Positions 33,601 through 43,427 are shown, counted from the first letter of the stretch. The stretch is 64,000 nucleotides of DNA from Sphingomonas sp. LY29 (GCF_035593985.1 NZ_CP141587.1:496001-560000), one strand, 5' to 3'. The notes: generated from the sequence alone by a model not told the origin. Made by a program: numbers and translations.

Positions 33601-35248
33601 CTTCCATCGCTCCCTTGGCAACCAATGGCAGTGTGAAGCTAAACGCCGCGCCGTTGCGCCAGTTCTCCGCCCACATTCTTCCGTCGTGGGCTTCGATGAT
33701 CCTCTTGCTAATGGGCAATCCGATGCCGGTGCCGTCCCGTTTGGTGGTCACAAACCACTCAAAGAGGCTCTCGAGATTTTCATCGGCGATCCCTGGGCCA
33801 TGATCTTCCACCCGAACGATGGCCACTTTGCCGTCCGTTTTCACAGAGATGCTAATCATCGGATGAGAAGCAGATATCATGGCCTCTTGCGCATTCTTGA
33901 GAAGGTTAACGATCACCTGCTGAATTTGGACGCGATCGGCCACAACCACTACTTCATCTGTAGCGGTGGTAACGATTTCCAAATTCGGATTCGCTGTCCG
34001 AACCAGGCTGATCGCTTCAAGGATCATGGCTAGCAATTCCGTTGGACGAGCGGTGGCCGTCCCAGTCCGATCCAGTGTCCTTAACCGTTGCAGAATTTCT
34101 CCTGCTCGCGTGACGGCATGTGACGCCCGCTGTATGGCATCGGCCAAAACATCAGCTTTTGGTTCTTTCGGTGAGATCGCCTTCCTCGCAACAGCGAGAT
34201 AATTCACTGCCGCGGCCAGAGGTTGATTGATCTCGTGCGCCACTGCACTTCCAAAGGACTCTAGGGCCGTCGATCGGGAGAAGCGAAGTAGTTGCGCTTG
34301 CAAGTGACTGGCAAGGGATTGCGCCTTCACTTGTTCGGTTACGTCGTGACCCTCGGCAAACAGTCCGGTGATTTCACCCCGAGCGTTCCGCACCGGATGG
34401 TAGATCGTGTCTATGTAGCGCTGGTCAGGTGTCTCGTCAGGACTCGACTCGAACACGATCGGCAGACCTCTTCCGATAAAAGGCTCACCGGTTTGATAGA
34501 CGGTGTCGAGAAGGTCGATGAAGCCTTGCCGAACAACTTCCGGCAAAACTTCTGCCACGGTTTTTCCGACGATGTCCTCCCTTCCGACCAGCTTGCGGTA
34601 GGAGGCGTTGGCGAATGTGAAGCGGTGCTCTGGACCGTCCGCCAAGGCGATAAAGCCCGGAGCGTACTCATACACTTCATGCAAAAGATTGTGCTCACGG
34701 ATCAGCCGAGCAGCAGCGACCGTCTGATCGCTTTGGTCACCGAAGACAAAAAGCACGCCACAGGGTTCGGTCGAGAGCCCGTCCGAAATCGGAGCAAAGG
34801 AGTAAGGGCAGATATTTTGCAGTTCACAGTGTACGTTGGCTAAAGAAACCCTCACGAAAGCGGCCTGCCCCGCCTTCCCGGCAAAAGCAGCCGAAAGGCA
34901 CTCTTTCAAGCCGGGGGCCATCTCGAGTAACGTTGGAAGCGAGAGACTTCCGCTCTCCTCCCTAATTGCCCGACCGAAAATCCGAAGGACACCGTTATTA
35001 GCGATTGCGCCCTTCTGACCTCTCCAGACTAGCAGAGTTGGCGCAGGCGAAACACAAACGTGGTGGCACCAAGTCCGCAGTGAGGCAGCGAGATCAGCGG
35101 CACCCTCGACCGTCGGATCGGTGGCGGTCGTGAAAATGCTCGACGCGTCGTAATCGTGGAAGGTCAACGGGTTACGCGACATGGCGCCAACTACTTGAGA
35201 TCGCAGAGAATGTCGAGTGAGGCTTGATTGCTCCCACATCCGAGGCAT
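33593..35248 (-). CDS. PAS sensor histidine kinase (FixL-like, soluble)
   Basis: 551 residues without membrane helices. A GAF/PAS-like N-terminal region (to about 180), a PAS domain (EYAPGFIALADGPEHRFTFA to LFAEGHDVTEQVK), HisKA with VAHEINQPLAAAVNYL (His338) and HATPase motifs VIVNLLKNAQEAM, EDHGPGI and GTGIGLPISKRIIEAH. I see no haem-binding PAS His context that would prove oxygen sensing. The start may be internal (MSRNPLTF, 22 codons in). Translationally coupled to the FixJ-like gene downstream. Confidence 0.9.
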   Translation of the reverse strand: MPRMWEQSSLTRHSLRSQVVGAMSRNPLTFHDYDASSIFTTATDPTVEGAADLAASLRTWCHHVCVSPAPTLLVWRGQKGAIANNGVLRIFGRAIREESGSLSLPTLLEMAPGLKECLSAAFAGKAGQAAFVRVSLANVHCELQNICPYSFAPISDGLSTEPCGVLFVFGDQSDQTVAAARLIREHNLLHEVYEYAPGFIALADGPEHRFTFANASYRKLVGREDIVGKTVAEVLPEVVRQGFIDLLDTVYQTGEPFIGRGLPIVFESSPDETPDQRYIDTIYHPVRNARGEITGLFAEGHDVTEQVKAQSLASHLQAQLLRFSRSTALESFGSAVAHEINQPLAAAVNYLAVARKAISPKEPKADVLADAIQRASHAVTRAGEILQRLRTLDRTGTATARPTELLAMILEAISLVRTANPNLEIVTTATDEVVVVADRVQIQQVIVNLLKNAQEAMISASHPMISISVKTDGKVAIVRVEDHGPGIADENLESLFEWFVTTKRDGTGIGLPISKRIIEAHDGRMWAENWRNGAAFSFTLPLVAKGAMEGE

Positions 35249-35765
35249 GCCGCATCATACATTGAAGGAGAGGCTGCGTGTAACAGCTACAATCAGAGGA
35301 CGTCAGGCCGTTCCGCTCAGCGATGCTCTAAGGCGAAAGTCATACCGCTTACCCAAATCGCCAAGGGCCCACTGTGGCGGAGACCCAGAATGAGGCCCGC
35401 CGGGAACCAGCCAACGGGCCTCAAACTGTAGCAGCACGCAAAACGCGCCTCGTTTGCGACGCCGAATGTTCCTACGAAAACGACCTTACAAATTCTTCTC
35501 TAAAAAGTCCGAAACGGAGATATTTATCAAAGATGGTTCACGAATGTTCAGCTTAAGAACAGATGTCTGAGGCTCGGAGAAGGAGCCACATTGCCCACTT
35601 CATAAGCCGGGATGCGGATGAGCGACTTTTGTTCTAAGGTGCCACAGCCTGCTTCAAAGGCGGGGAGACTCAATTGAGCGTCTTTCACCTGCATCAGAGC
35701 GCCGCTTCCTTCGCGTCTGAGCGTGCTGACGGCGACTTATCCTCTAGTCAGGTCACCCTCGTCAA
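35249..35765. other. Intergenic region before the PilZ gene
   Basis: About 520 bases between divergent genes, visibly richer in A/T around 35480-35560. Only short frames without ribosome sites were seen. It should contain the kinase promoter (minus strand) and the PilZ promoter. Confidence 0.4.
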
Positions 35766-36083
35766 ATGACAGAACCGTCCGGCATAGGCCGCCTCCCCGT
35801 ATCCAGACAAAGTCAAAGAGTGGACGTATCGGCGGACGTCACCATTCGACGTCCCGGAGAACGCGGGTACAAACTTCAAATTGTGGATCTATCTCCTCAC
35901 GGATGTCGGGCTCAGTTTGTCGTGCGACCTGAGATACACGCGAAGGTGTGGGTTACTTTCGGCGGTTTGGAAGCGTTGAGTGCGACCGTTTGCTGGGTTA
36001 ACGACTTCGAAGTCGGTCTCGAGTTTGATAGGCCGATTTATCCGGCGGTTTTCGAGATGGTCATCTCGAGGCTAAAGAAATGA
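35766..36083 (+). CDS. PilZ-domain c-di-GMP receptor, single domain
   Basis: 105 residues forming one PilZ domain: the basic c-di-GMP contact near the N-terminus is SRQSQRVDVSADVTIRRPG and the second motif is IVDLSPHGCRAQF (D/NxSxxG). Stand-alone PilZ proteins bind c-di-GMP and then alter a partner such as a synthase or motility protein. The N-terminal motif has QSQR rather than the usual RxxxR with a hydrophobic residue between, so affinity is uncertain. It opens a run of c-di-GMP-related genes. Confidence 0.85.
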   Translation: MTEPSGIGRLPVSRQSQRVDVSADVTIRRPGERGYKLQIVDLSPHGCRAQFVVRPEIHAKVWVTFGGLEALSATVCWVNDFEVGLEFDRPIYPAVFEMVISRLKK

Positions 36084-36238
36084 TGCGCGTCTTGGTTAAA
36101 TATTCTTCAAAAAGACGGCGGAGAAAGCCTACATTCCCATTTTTTGACCGGGGGTAAAGCCTCGTAGGAAAGCATCAGGCAGCCTTACTTCACCACCGTT
36201 TAGTCGCAGACCATGAGCCACCGGTTGCAAATTAACGG

Positions 36239-36565
36239 TCAGGTCTTTTGTCCTGTGATGTCGGCGCATTGCTGCTCCGCACCCTCATACATTGAACGGT
36301 ATTCTTTTAGACGTGTCACTCGTAATCCCGGCATTCCCGATCGATCAACGGCGCGCTGCCAGCTGGCCAGCTCTTCCAAGCTGATTGAGTAGCGGGCACT
36401 CGCCTCGTCGACGGTCAGCAGGCCACCGGCAATTGCCGCGACGACCTCGGCCTTTCGTCGGATGACCCACCTCGTCGTTGTGGGCGCCGGCATCGTTTCG
36501 AGCGTTAGTGGTTCGCCCATTGGTCCGACAACCTGGGCGGCCCGGATTTTAAGATTTTCAATCAC
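36239..36565 (-). CDS. sciP: SciP-like protein (DUF1153, CtrA inhibitor family)
   Basis: 108 residues from GTG 36565, chosen because family members start IEN and continue AQVVGPMGEPLTLETMPAP as here. The HTH core TTRWVIRRKAEVVAAIAGGL, LTVDEASARYSISLEELASW and QRAVDRSGMPGLRVTRLKEY is unmistakable DUF1153. In Caulobacter SciP binds CtrA and blocks transcription of its target promoters in G1 cells. Here there is an extra ~18-residue tail after the usual end. The frame is open upstream to 36757 but that portion shows no similarity. The gene symbol refers to the family; a second copy elsewhere is possible. Confidence 0.85.
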   Translation of the reverse strand: MIENLKIRAAQVVGPMGEPLTLETMPAPTTTRWVIRRKAEVVAAIAGGLLTVDEASARYSISLEELASWQRAVDRSGMPGLRVTRLKEYRSMYEGAEQQCADITGQKT

Positions 36566-37031
36566 GCAGTGCATCCAGTCGAAGTTTTTTGCTGACTGCA
36601 TCACTTTACTCTGCCGCGATTTCGCAACCGTCAAAAGTCGTGGTGGACAGAACCCTGCCAGTTGCACCATTCTGGAGGTACCGTCTTGCGGCATCTGCAA
36701 AGGGAGTAATCGTCGCATTTGCCGGCAAAGATGGGTCATGACGCCGCCGATTTCCAACAGCTCGTGAGGCGCGGTACGCCGAGATAACTTTCTGCAAGGT
36801 GTCGGGTACCCAGCTCGTCTCGATGTGGACGAGAACCTGCTAGGCGGGTCTGCTTTGCTCCGGCTGCTCGCGACGAAATCGACCTTGTCGGGCGAGTTTT
36901 CTGGGCCGGGGACAGTCGCGTAAGAGCGCCGGCGGCGCCGGTGCCCCCACAGTAGTCATGGCATCGTGGGACATTGGCGATTACCCCTCTGAGCGGTACA
37001 TTCCGGTCGGCTGCAATTTGTAGGGTAAACC

Positions 37032-37721
37032 ATGTCCTTTCTGTTCGCACTCATCGCCCTGCCCTCGCTTTACGGGATTGCGACCGCCGGCGACGGTGAC
37101 TCGTTCGAGGTAAACGGCCAACGGGTGCGTCTCTTCGGCATCGATGCGCCGGAGTTCGATCAGAACTGCCAACGAGCGGGCTCCTCCTGGCAGTGTGGCC
37201 AAGAGGCAGCGGACGCTCTCTCAAAGCTCGTCGTCGGCAAGGAGGTCCGGTGCGTTTCGACGGGGACCGACCAGTACGATCGCCACCTCGCTAGATGCAC
37301 AGTCGGCACCGTAGACATAAACCGGAGCATGGTAGCGAACGGCTACGCGGTGGCCTTCCGCCGATATTCGAGCGACTACGTCGCGGCTGAAGAGACTGCC
37401 AAACTGAATAAGCGCGGCATCTGGGCGGGTAGTTTCACGATGCCCAGCGAGGTCCGTGCCGCGGACCGAGAGCGTATTGAGAACAGCGCCCCGAAAGACG
37501 GGCGTAGCCTTAATCGCTCGGCGCCGGTCATCATCAAGGGCACGTCAGTCGCTCGAGACGTCAACGTAGGATGCCGGATCAAAGGTAACCGCAATCGGCG
37601 CGGTCAGTGGATTTATCACCTGCCGGGCATGCCCTACTATGACCGTACCCGGGCCGAAGACATGTTCTGCAGCGAAAAGGATGCCCGTGCCGCTGGCTAT
37701 CGACGAGCGATCGTGAACTAA
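37032..37721 (+). CDS. Exported thermonuclease-like (SNase) protein
   Basis: 229 residues with a short hydrophobic N-terminus acting as a signal peptide and a staphylococcal-nuclease fold: [20 protein letters not shown] and PEFDQ (Asp/Arg active-site region), [17 protein letters not shown] (catalytic Arg region) and GYAVAFRRY then [10 protein letters not shown]. About 85 residues follow the nuclease domain, with Cys pairs suggesting a disulphide-stabilised tail ([11 protein letters not shown] and [17 protein letters not shown]), as in many alphaproteobacterial relatives. Probably cleaves nucleic acids in the periplasm or outside. No operon partner. Confidence 0.85.
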   Translation: MSFLFALIALPSLYGIATAGDGDSFEVNGQRVRLFGIDAPEFDQNCQRAGSSWQCGQEAADALSKLVVGKEVRCVSTGTDQYDRHLARCTVGTVDINRSMVANGYAVAFRRYSSDYVAAEETAKLNKRGIWAGSFTMPSEVRAADRERIENSAPKDGRSLNRSAPVIIKGTSVARDVNVGCRIKGNRNRRGQWIYHLPGMPYYDRTRAEDMFCSEKDARAAGYRRAIVN

Positions 37722-37971
37722 GCCTGCGACCTATGGGTACCTTCATCGCGTTTCGAGTTCCGAACTTCGGAGATCCGCGACTTCGGATACGTGCGCGACG
37801 TCGTCTGGCGACCGGCGCACGGACTTGCACACGCGATTAGCGAGGACTTCCCGCTCCTTCTCAAATCCGTGTGACAGACAACGTCCTAATCGGTCGCGTC
37901 ACGCATTAACCACGACCGCTCACTGCTTGATAATCTAGTGAAGTTAATCCCGCTCCAGCTCGGAGCGCTCG

Positions 37972-39351
37972 ATGTTTTACACCCCGTTACAATGCGGCAC
38001 TCAGGCCGAAACCAGCTTGGCCCAAATTTTGGGCGCATTCAGCTACGCGTTGGACCTAACCGAAGGTCAGCCCGCGGGACACAGTGTCCGCTCCTGCTGG
38101 ATCGGCAGCCAAATCGGCATCGCGATTGGATTGACGCCCGTCCAGCGTCACCAGCTTTACTATACTCTTCTGCTAAAAGACCTGGGATGTAGCAGCAATG
38201 CGGCTCGTATCTGTGAGCTGTACCAAGCCGACGACCGAGCTTTCAAACAGGGTTACAAAACCGTCGGGACAAGCTTGGCGGCAACTCTGCATTTTGTGTT
38301 TTCGCGGACCGCGGTCAGTCGGCCTTGGCAGTCGCGGGTTTCAGCGGTCAGTAAGATCTTACGCAATGGAGATGCGATTGCCCAAGACCTCATCGTCACA
38401 CGGTGCACCCGCGGGGCGGACATCGCCCGCTCGCTGCGCTTTCCTGAGCCAGTAAGCGAAGGCATTTATTCGCTGGATGAGCACTGGGATGGTTCCGGCC
38501 GGCCAAATCGGCTCCGTGGCCACGCTATTCCGCTCTTCTCAAGAATCGCGCTTCTCGCGCAAATCGTCGACGTGTTCCATCAACATGCCGGGGCTCAGGC
38601 CGCGCTCGACGAAATTGCGCGACGATCGGGAAGCTGGCTCGATCCGGAACTGGTCACAGTTGCATTGCGCCTGGGCGCTGAAAAGTCGTTCTGGTCGGAT
38701 TTGGCGAGCCCATTCGTCGAGGCGAAACTGACTCCGCTCGCGCCGCCTGACCACGAACTGGTTGTCGACGATGAATATCTAGATGACATTGCAGCCGCCT
38801 TTGGATCGGTCATCGATGCCAAAAGCCCATTCACGAGCGGTCATTCCACACGAGTGGCAGCGTTGAGCTCAAGCTTGGCCAAGGAAATGGGCATGCTGGA
38901 GCCCCGACGTCGTTGGCTCCATCGCGCCGCTCTTCTCCACGATGTCGGAAAGCTAGGGGTCTCAAATGCTATTCTCGACAAGCCCGCCGGCCTTAATGAA
39001 AAGGAGTGGGCGGAAATGCGCGACCACGCTGTGCACACGCGGGCCATTCTGGACAGGATCGGAGCTCTCTCAGACATCTCTTCGGTCGCTGCTTCACACC
39101 ATGAGCGCCTCGACGGCCGGGGTTACCCGCTCGGATTAATGGATAAGGAAATCAAACGAGAGACGCGCTTGATCACGACTTGCGACTTCTATGATGCGCT
39201 CACCGCCGATCGCCCGTACCGCGCGGCGATGGGGAGGAAAGCGGCGCTCGAAATCATGGGTGCCGAGGTTGGCGGCGGACTGGATCATGAGTGCTTCGAA
39301 GCACTGATCTCTGTTGTTGAGGGGACTGACCGTGCAGAAACTGATCGATAA
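37972..39351 (+). CDS. HD-GYP c-di-GMP phosphodiesterase with degenerate N-terminal HD domain
   Basis: 459 residues, GGAG ribosome site eight bases before ATG. The C-terminal domain (about 280-450) is a complete HD-GYP: HSTRVAALSSSLAKEMG, LLHDVGKLGVSNAIL (His323-Asp324) and HHERLDGRGYPLGL (His376, His377; GYP 384-386), then DFYDALTADRPYR. The N-terminal half is a second, degraded copy: LLKDLGCSSNA in place of LLHDVGK and DEHWDGSGRPNRL in place of HHExxDGxGYP. It should hydrolyse c-di-GMP, with the dead domain perhaps regulatory. It stands between two PilZ genes. Confidence 0.9.
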   Translation: MFYTPLQCGTQAETSLAQILGAFSYALDLTEGQPAGHSVRSCWIGSQIGIAIGLTPVQRHQLYYTLLLKDLGCSSNAARICELYQADDRAFKQGYKTVGTSLAATLHFVFSRTAVSRPWQSRVSAVSKILRNGDAIAQDLIVTRCTRGADIARSLRFPEPVSEGIYSLDEHWDGSGRPNRLRGHAIPLFSRIALLAQIVDVFHQHAGAQAALDEIARRSGSWLDPELVTVALRLGAEKSFWSDLASPFVEAKLTPLAPPDHELVVDDEYLDDIAAAFGSVIDAKSPFTSGHSTRVAALSSSLAKEMGMLEPRRRWLHRAALLHDVGKLGVSNAILDKPAGLNEKEWAEMRDHAVHTRAILDRIGALSDISSVAASHHERLDGRGYPLGLMDKEIKRETRLITTCDFYDALTADRPYRAAMGRKAALEIMGAEVGGGLDHECFEALISVVEGTDRAETDR

Positions 39352-39608
39352 CGCATTGATCGTTGGCGCTCGAATTTATTATCTCAGCTCTCAACGCCTA
39401 AAGCGGATCCGTTCCCAACGTCGCTAGAAATCCGACCTAAACCCGAGGCTCTCGTACCGACGCAACGCATTCCATTCGGCCTTACGGCAACCTACGGAAG
39501 CAGCGTTTCTGCCTGACCGTTACAAACAGGGAAATTCTCTCCAAAACGGATCAATCCAACACTTTCTAGAAGGTGAACCCGCGTAGCGACGGTCGGGGGA
39601 GATTTCTG

Positions 39609-40238
39609 ATGCGTCGCTCACAACCGAAAAACCAAGAAACTTCGCCCGAAGTGTTCTCGGAACGTCGTTCCAATGCGCGGCACAAGCTTGTCCTGCGGGT
39701 GGGGCTGCTCGAAATGGAAAGCGGATCGTCCTTCTGTCTGGTCAAAAATATCTCCTCGACCGGCGTGCAAGTTAAGCCCTACGGTCCCCTCAAGACAGGC
39801 GTCAGTGCGGCGCTTCGAGTTGGCGATGAACGAGCAATTGAAGGCATCGTAGTCTGGAATCGCGATGGCCTGGCGGGCATCGAGTTCACGCAGACGCTTA
39901 ACCCGCAAGCTCTGCTGCGTATCGGACAGAAGATACTCTCTGACAAACGGCGAACCTCGCCCCGCGTCGCCACCGACCTTAGAGCGACTTTACGGACAGG
40001 TGGACGGAGACATTCCGTTACCGTCTGCGATCTCTCAATGGTCGGTGCGCGTATCCGCGCGAGCGAACCCATATTGTTCGGCGAGAACACATTAATAGAG
40101 TTGGCTGGCATACCGAGCTTGAAAGCGTTCGTGCGCTGGTCTGAGGACACTGAGCACGGCGTCTCATTCCAGATAGCTTTACCTATCCAGATTCTGGCCG
40201 ACTTGATCGCTGAGGATCGACCGCTTCGCGTATTCTGA
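39609..40238 (+). CDS. Tandem PilZ-domain protein
   Basis: About 209 residues from ATG 39609, preferred because GGGGAG lies upstream; an in-frame GTG at 39573 would add 12 residues. Two PilZ units: the first with RRSNARHKLVLRVGL and LVKNISSTGVQV, the second with KRRTSPRVATDLRATL and TVCDLSMVGARI. Both keep the RxxxR and D/NxSxxG residues needed to hold c-di-GMP. No other domain, so it likely acts through a protein partner. Neighbour of the HD-GYP gene. Confidence 0.88.
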   Translation: MRRSQPKNQETSPEVFSERRSNARHKLVLRVGLLEMESGSSFCLVKNISSTGVQVKPYGPLKTGVSAALRVGDERAIEGIVVWNRDGLAGIEFTQTLNPQALLRIGQKILSDKRRTSPRVATDLRATLRTGGRRHSVTVCDLSMVGARIRASEPILFGENTLIELAGIPSLKAFVRWSEDTEHGVSFQIALPIQILADLIAEDRPLRVF

Positions 40239-40727
40239 ATTAAGGCGAATCAGCAGTCAGAGAAGCCCCACGAGACGCCATAAGCGAGAGAGCAATGTAG
40301 GGTAGCCCGGCTTGGAATGATGTGGTCCGTGGGTGAACTTTGCCTGTGACGAACGACTCTATCGCGCCGCAGCAGGGGTAGCCTCGCGGCAGCAGCCCAG
40401 CTGCACTTTAATCTTGGCTGCCATGCTAATAGGACGAGCAGGTCGCGAGATGTCTGATCTATCGGTCAATCTCAGCTGCTGGTTTTACATCCTGCACCCC
40501 CTTCATCATGTCGGCGATGCGATATGATTGAGTTTGCTATTGTGCGCTCGCCCCAGAGAGCGGCATCCCACTCGCCCTAGTAAGATATTAAGGTGCTCAT
40601 GGCACTGCTGGTCGTAACTGGTAAGAGCTCGGTTTCAGTTACATAATGACGCAACATCTTTAATCATCGGCGCCTTGATCATTGTCCGGGCGCAAATAAT
40701 CAATCTGTGACGACCGGGGGACATTGC
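40239..40727. other. Intergenic region before the GT2/DUF2142 genes
   Basis: Nearly 490 bases without a supported gene. Base composition becomes more A/T rich from about 40600 on, continuing into the next two genes. Only short frames without ribosome sites. Confidence 0.4.
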
Positions 40728-41756
40728 GTGAAAGACGGCCTGAACGCATTCGAGATGTATCAGCTCGCGTCCGGGAGCCCCATAATCCAGCACGGCAGCG
40801 TCGCCGTAATAATCCCCTGTTATAAGGTTAGAAATCATATCGCCGCCGTGATTTCCGGCATCGGCCAAGAAGTGTCCGTCATCTACTGCATTGACGATGC
40901 TTGTCCCGACAAATCAGGCCAGATGATAGAACAAGAGATCGATGACGATCGGGTGAGGGTTCTATATCATCGAGCTAACGAGGGCGTAGGTGGCGCAATG
41001 TTAACCGGCTACCGCCAAGCGCTTGCCGACGGCCATGATATCCTAGTCAAGATTGATGGTGACGGTCAAATGGATCCGGCACTAATTCCTCAATTCATTC
41101 TTCCGATCGTGGATGGGACAGCAGACTACACCAAAGGAAACAGGTTTTTTTACATTGAGAACACGAAGGGGATGCCTGCCGGTCGATTGATTGGGAATGG
41201 TGCCCTTTCCTTCATGACCAAGCTATCTTCAGGCTATTGGAACATTTTCGATCCGACAAACGGCTATACAGCGATGCATAAAGCTGTCGCGGAGATTTTA
41301 GTTAGTCGCGATATCGACAAGAGATATTTTTTTGAGACGGACATGCTGCTTCACTTATACCTTATAAGGGCGGTCGTACGCGACATTCCGATGGCCGCAG
41401 TTTATAGAAACGAGAAAAGCAATCTGAATGCCTTTCGAGTTGCCCTACCCTTCCTGATCAAGAACTTGAAGAATTCCGCAAAACGATTCTTCATACATTA
41501 TCTTATCCGTGACTTTTCACTCGCAACAATTGAGGCGATCGTCGCGATCGTGCTACTCACTTTTGGCACCATTGCAGGCGCTTCTTTCTGGTTGGAATCG
41601 TATTACGGAGGGGTCGAAGCGACGGCCGGCGAAGTGATGATCGCGGCATTGCCTATTTTAAGCGGCACTCAGCTACTTTTATCCGCTTTGAATTTTGACA
41701 TGCGCAATGTTCCAAGCATACCGTTTCACAAGTATTATCGGCGTTTGAGCGCATGA
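40728..41756 (+). CDS. Family-2 glycosyltransferase, membrane-anchored (DPM1/GtrB-like)
   Basis: About 342 residues from GTG 40728 (GGGGGA six bases upstream; an earlier GTG at 40707 is also open). GT-A motifs: VAVIIPCYKVRNHIAAVI, IDDACPDKS, NEGVGGAMLTGYRQALA, DGDGQMDP as the metal-binding DxD region and FDPTNGYTAMHK. Two C-terminal membrane helices (about 275-335). These enzymes put a sugar on polyprenyl phosphate for later transfer outside the membrane. The stop overlaps the start of the DUF2142 gene by 4 bases, so the two products probably work as a pair. Local DNA looks less GC-rich than its surroundings. Confidence 0.87.
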   Translation: MKDGLNAFEMYQLASGSPIIQHGSVAVIIPCYKVRNHIAAVISGIGQEVSVIYCIDDACPDKSGQMIEQEIDDDRVRVLYHRANEGVGGAMLTGYRQALADGHDILVKIDGDGQMDPALIPQFILPIVDGTADYTKGNRFFYIENTKGMPAGRLIGNGALSFMTKLSSGYWNIFDPTNGYTAMHKAVAEILVSRDIDKRYFFETDMLLHLYLIRAVVRDIPMAAVYRNEKSNLNAFRVALPFLIKNLKNSAKRFFIHYLIRDFSLATIEAIVAIVLLTFGTIAGASFWLESYYGGVEATAGEVMIAALPILSGTQLLLSALNFDMRNVPSIPFHKYYRRLSA

Positions 41757-43147
41757 CAACCCGTACGCCTTGGCTGGAAGTTTTACTATCTCACCTTAAA
41801 AACGTAAATTCAGGTCGGCTTTTCCTTTGCATCGCTCCGATCCTTTACGCTGCCTATGCAGTTTTAACTCCGCCCTTTCAGACGCCGGACGAACACCAGC
41901 ATTTATTTCGAGCGTGGCAGATATCTGAGCTTAGTTTGTATGGTGAGCGTCGCGGTGAGATGGCTGGGGGAGAAGTGCCCGAAGGCGTTTTTCAGGCTGC
42001 CCTGAATGAGCTCGGTACGGTAAAGCTGCACGTGACATACACGGTTGTCCAACGTCCGCTGGACACGTTGCTTGACGCCGGTACTGATCCGAATGTCACC
42101 TCACCACGCAGGTACGCCAATTTTCTGGGATCCGTTGTTTACTCACCAGCAGGGTACATCCCGCAAGTTTTAGCAATTTGGACAGGCAGAGCGGCCGGCT
42201 TGTCAGTAGAAGACATCATCCGGTTGGGACGTCTTTTTAATTCCGCACTCGTCATTGCGCTCGTCTACTGGGCAGTGAGAATTACTCCTGTCGGCGCCTT
42301 GGCGTTTGTTTGGGCGGGTCTCCTTCCGATGTCCGCCTCGGCGTCAGCGGCTTTCGGCCAGGACGGTCTTGCGATCGGCGGTAGTTGCCTGGTTGCCGCA
42401 GTCGGCTTGAAGGTGCTTCTAAGGGACCAATGGCAGCGGTCCGAGTTATTCGCATTCACGATCATCACGCTCTTAGTTAGCCTCTCAAAAATGCTCTACT
42501 TGCCCATCGCATTAGTCGCAGCCCAGCCATTTCATCAGCGTGGGGACCGCTGGCGCCGGCTATTGGCGCCCGTACTCGTCTGCGGACTCGCTGCGGTTCT
42601 AACGGGGCTATGGCTGCGAGCTAACTCAGGAATGGTAGTGTCGCCACAGCTAGATATACCGCCCGTCAGTGAGCGCATTGCCGCATTCATTGATCAGCCC
42701 ATGGAGCTAGTTAGTCTGCTCTGGAGTACGTACTTTACGAACGGGCTCAGGCTATACCATTCGCTCTTTATGTTTGGCTGGTTGAATATCGGACCGGTGC
42801 ATACCGCTGCCATACTCAGTGTCTCGGCGTTCGGACTCACTCTGCTTTCCGGAGACCCGCAAGCCGGCACGCTTGGCTGGCGCACTCGGCTCTGGCTCCT
42901 TGTGATTGCATTTTCTGTCGCATCACTTCTTAGTGCCGCGCTGTATCTATATTGGACGCCTTCGTCTTACACATCGATCCTAGGGCTTCAGGGTCGATAT
43001 TTTATACCGATCGCTCCACTTCTTATGATCGCATTGCTACCGAAGCGAGTGAGTGACCTGCCGTATAATATAATTGTCGTTTCGATGATGACTGCGGCAA
43101 ATCTCTCCGCGTTGAGTGCAATTGTCGTCGCTTTTTATCGTTGGTGA
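41753..43147 (+). CDS. DUF2142 multi-pass membrane protein (GT-C-like)
   Basis: 464 residues with about 11 membrane helices. After the first helix the motif PPFQTPDEHQHLFRAWQISE is the hallmark of DUF2142 proteins, in which the acidic pair in a periplasmic loop resembles GT-C glycosyltransferase catalytic loops. Translationally coupled to a GtrB-like GT2 gene; by analogy with Gtr systems the GT2 would load a polyprenyl phosphate and this protein would move the sugar onto a surface glycan. That pairing is inference. No known sugar specificity. Confidence 0.82.
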   Translation: MTTRTPWLEVLLSHLKNVNSGRLFLCIAPILYAAYAVLTPPFQTPDEHQHLFRAWQISELSLYGERRGEMAGGEVPEGVFQAALNELGTVKLHVTYTVVQRPLDTLLDAGTDPNVTSPRRYANFLGSVVYSPAGYIPQVLAIWTGRAAGLSVEDIIRLGRLFNSALVIALVYWAVRITPVGALAFVWAGLLPMSASASAAFGQDGLAIGGSCLVAAVGLKVLLRDQWQRSELFAFTIITLLVSLSKMLYLPIALVAAQPFHQRGDRWRRLLAPVLVCGLAAVLTGLWLRANSGMVVSPQLDIPPVSERIAAFIDQPMELVSLLWSTYFTNGLRLYHSLFMFGWLNIGPVHTAAILSVSAFGLTLLSGDPQAGTLGWRTRLWLLVIAFSVASLLSAALYLYWTPSSYTSILGLQGRYFIPIAPLLMIALLPKRVSDLPYNIIVVSMMTAANLSALSAIVVAFYRW

Positions 43148-43427
43148 TGTTCGTAAGCCGCGCTGGATATAATCTGGTTTGGCATTTGAGCACGGTGAGA
43201 TCTTAGGGTCTCAATTTACAGTCTTGCTTGCAATGCTTTTTGGGTGCCCCTGATGCAGCGCCCACCGTTCAACTTACTACTTTGCACATTTGCAGAATTG
43301 CAGACGCAAGCCCGCGTGAGCTCGGCAGGCCATAAATTCAGATCAGCAAATTCATATGCGTTTGATTGGGTTATTGATTGCAATAGCTCTCGAAGAGTAG
43401 GCCGCTAACAGGTTGGAGGAGCAACGC

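Noticed and set aside
35466..35570. 34-codon frame in the A/T-richer intergenic stretch
   Set aside because: No ribosome site and a basic, low-complexity product; chance frame more likely.
36083..36161. Tiny basic ORF overlapping the PilZ stop codon
   Set aside because: Overlap alone is weak evidence; 25 residues dominated by Lys/Arg with no ribosome site of its own.
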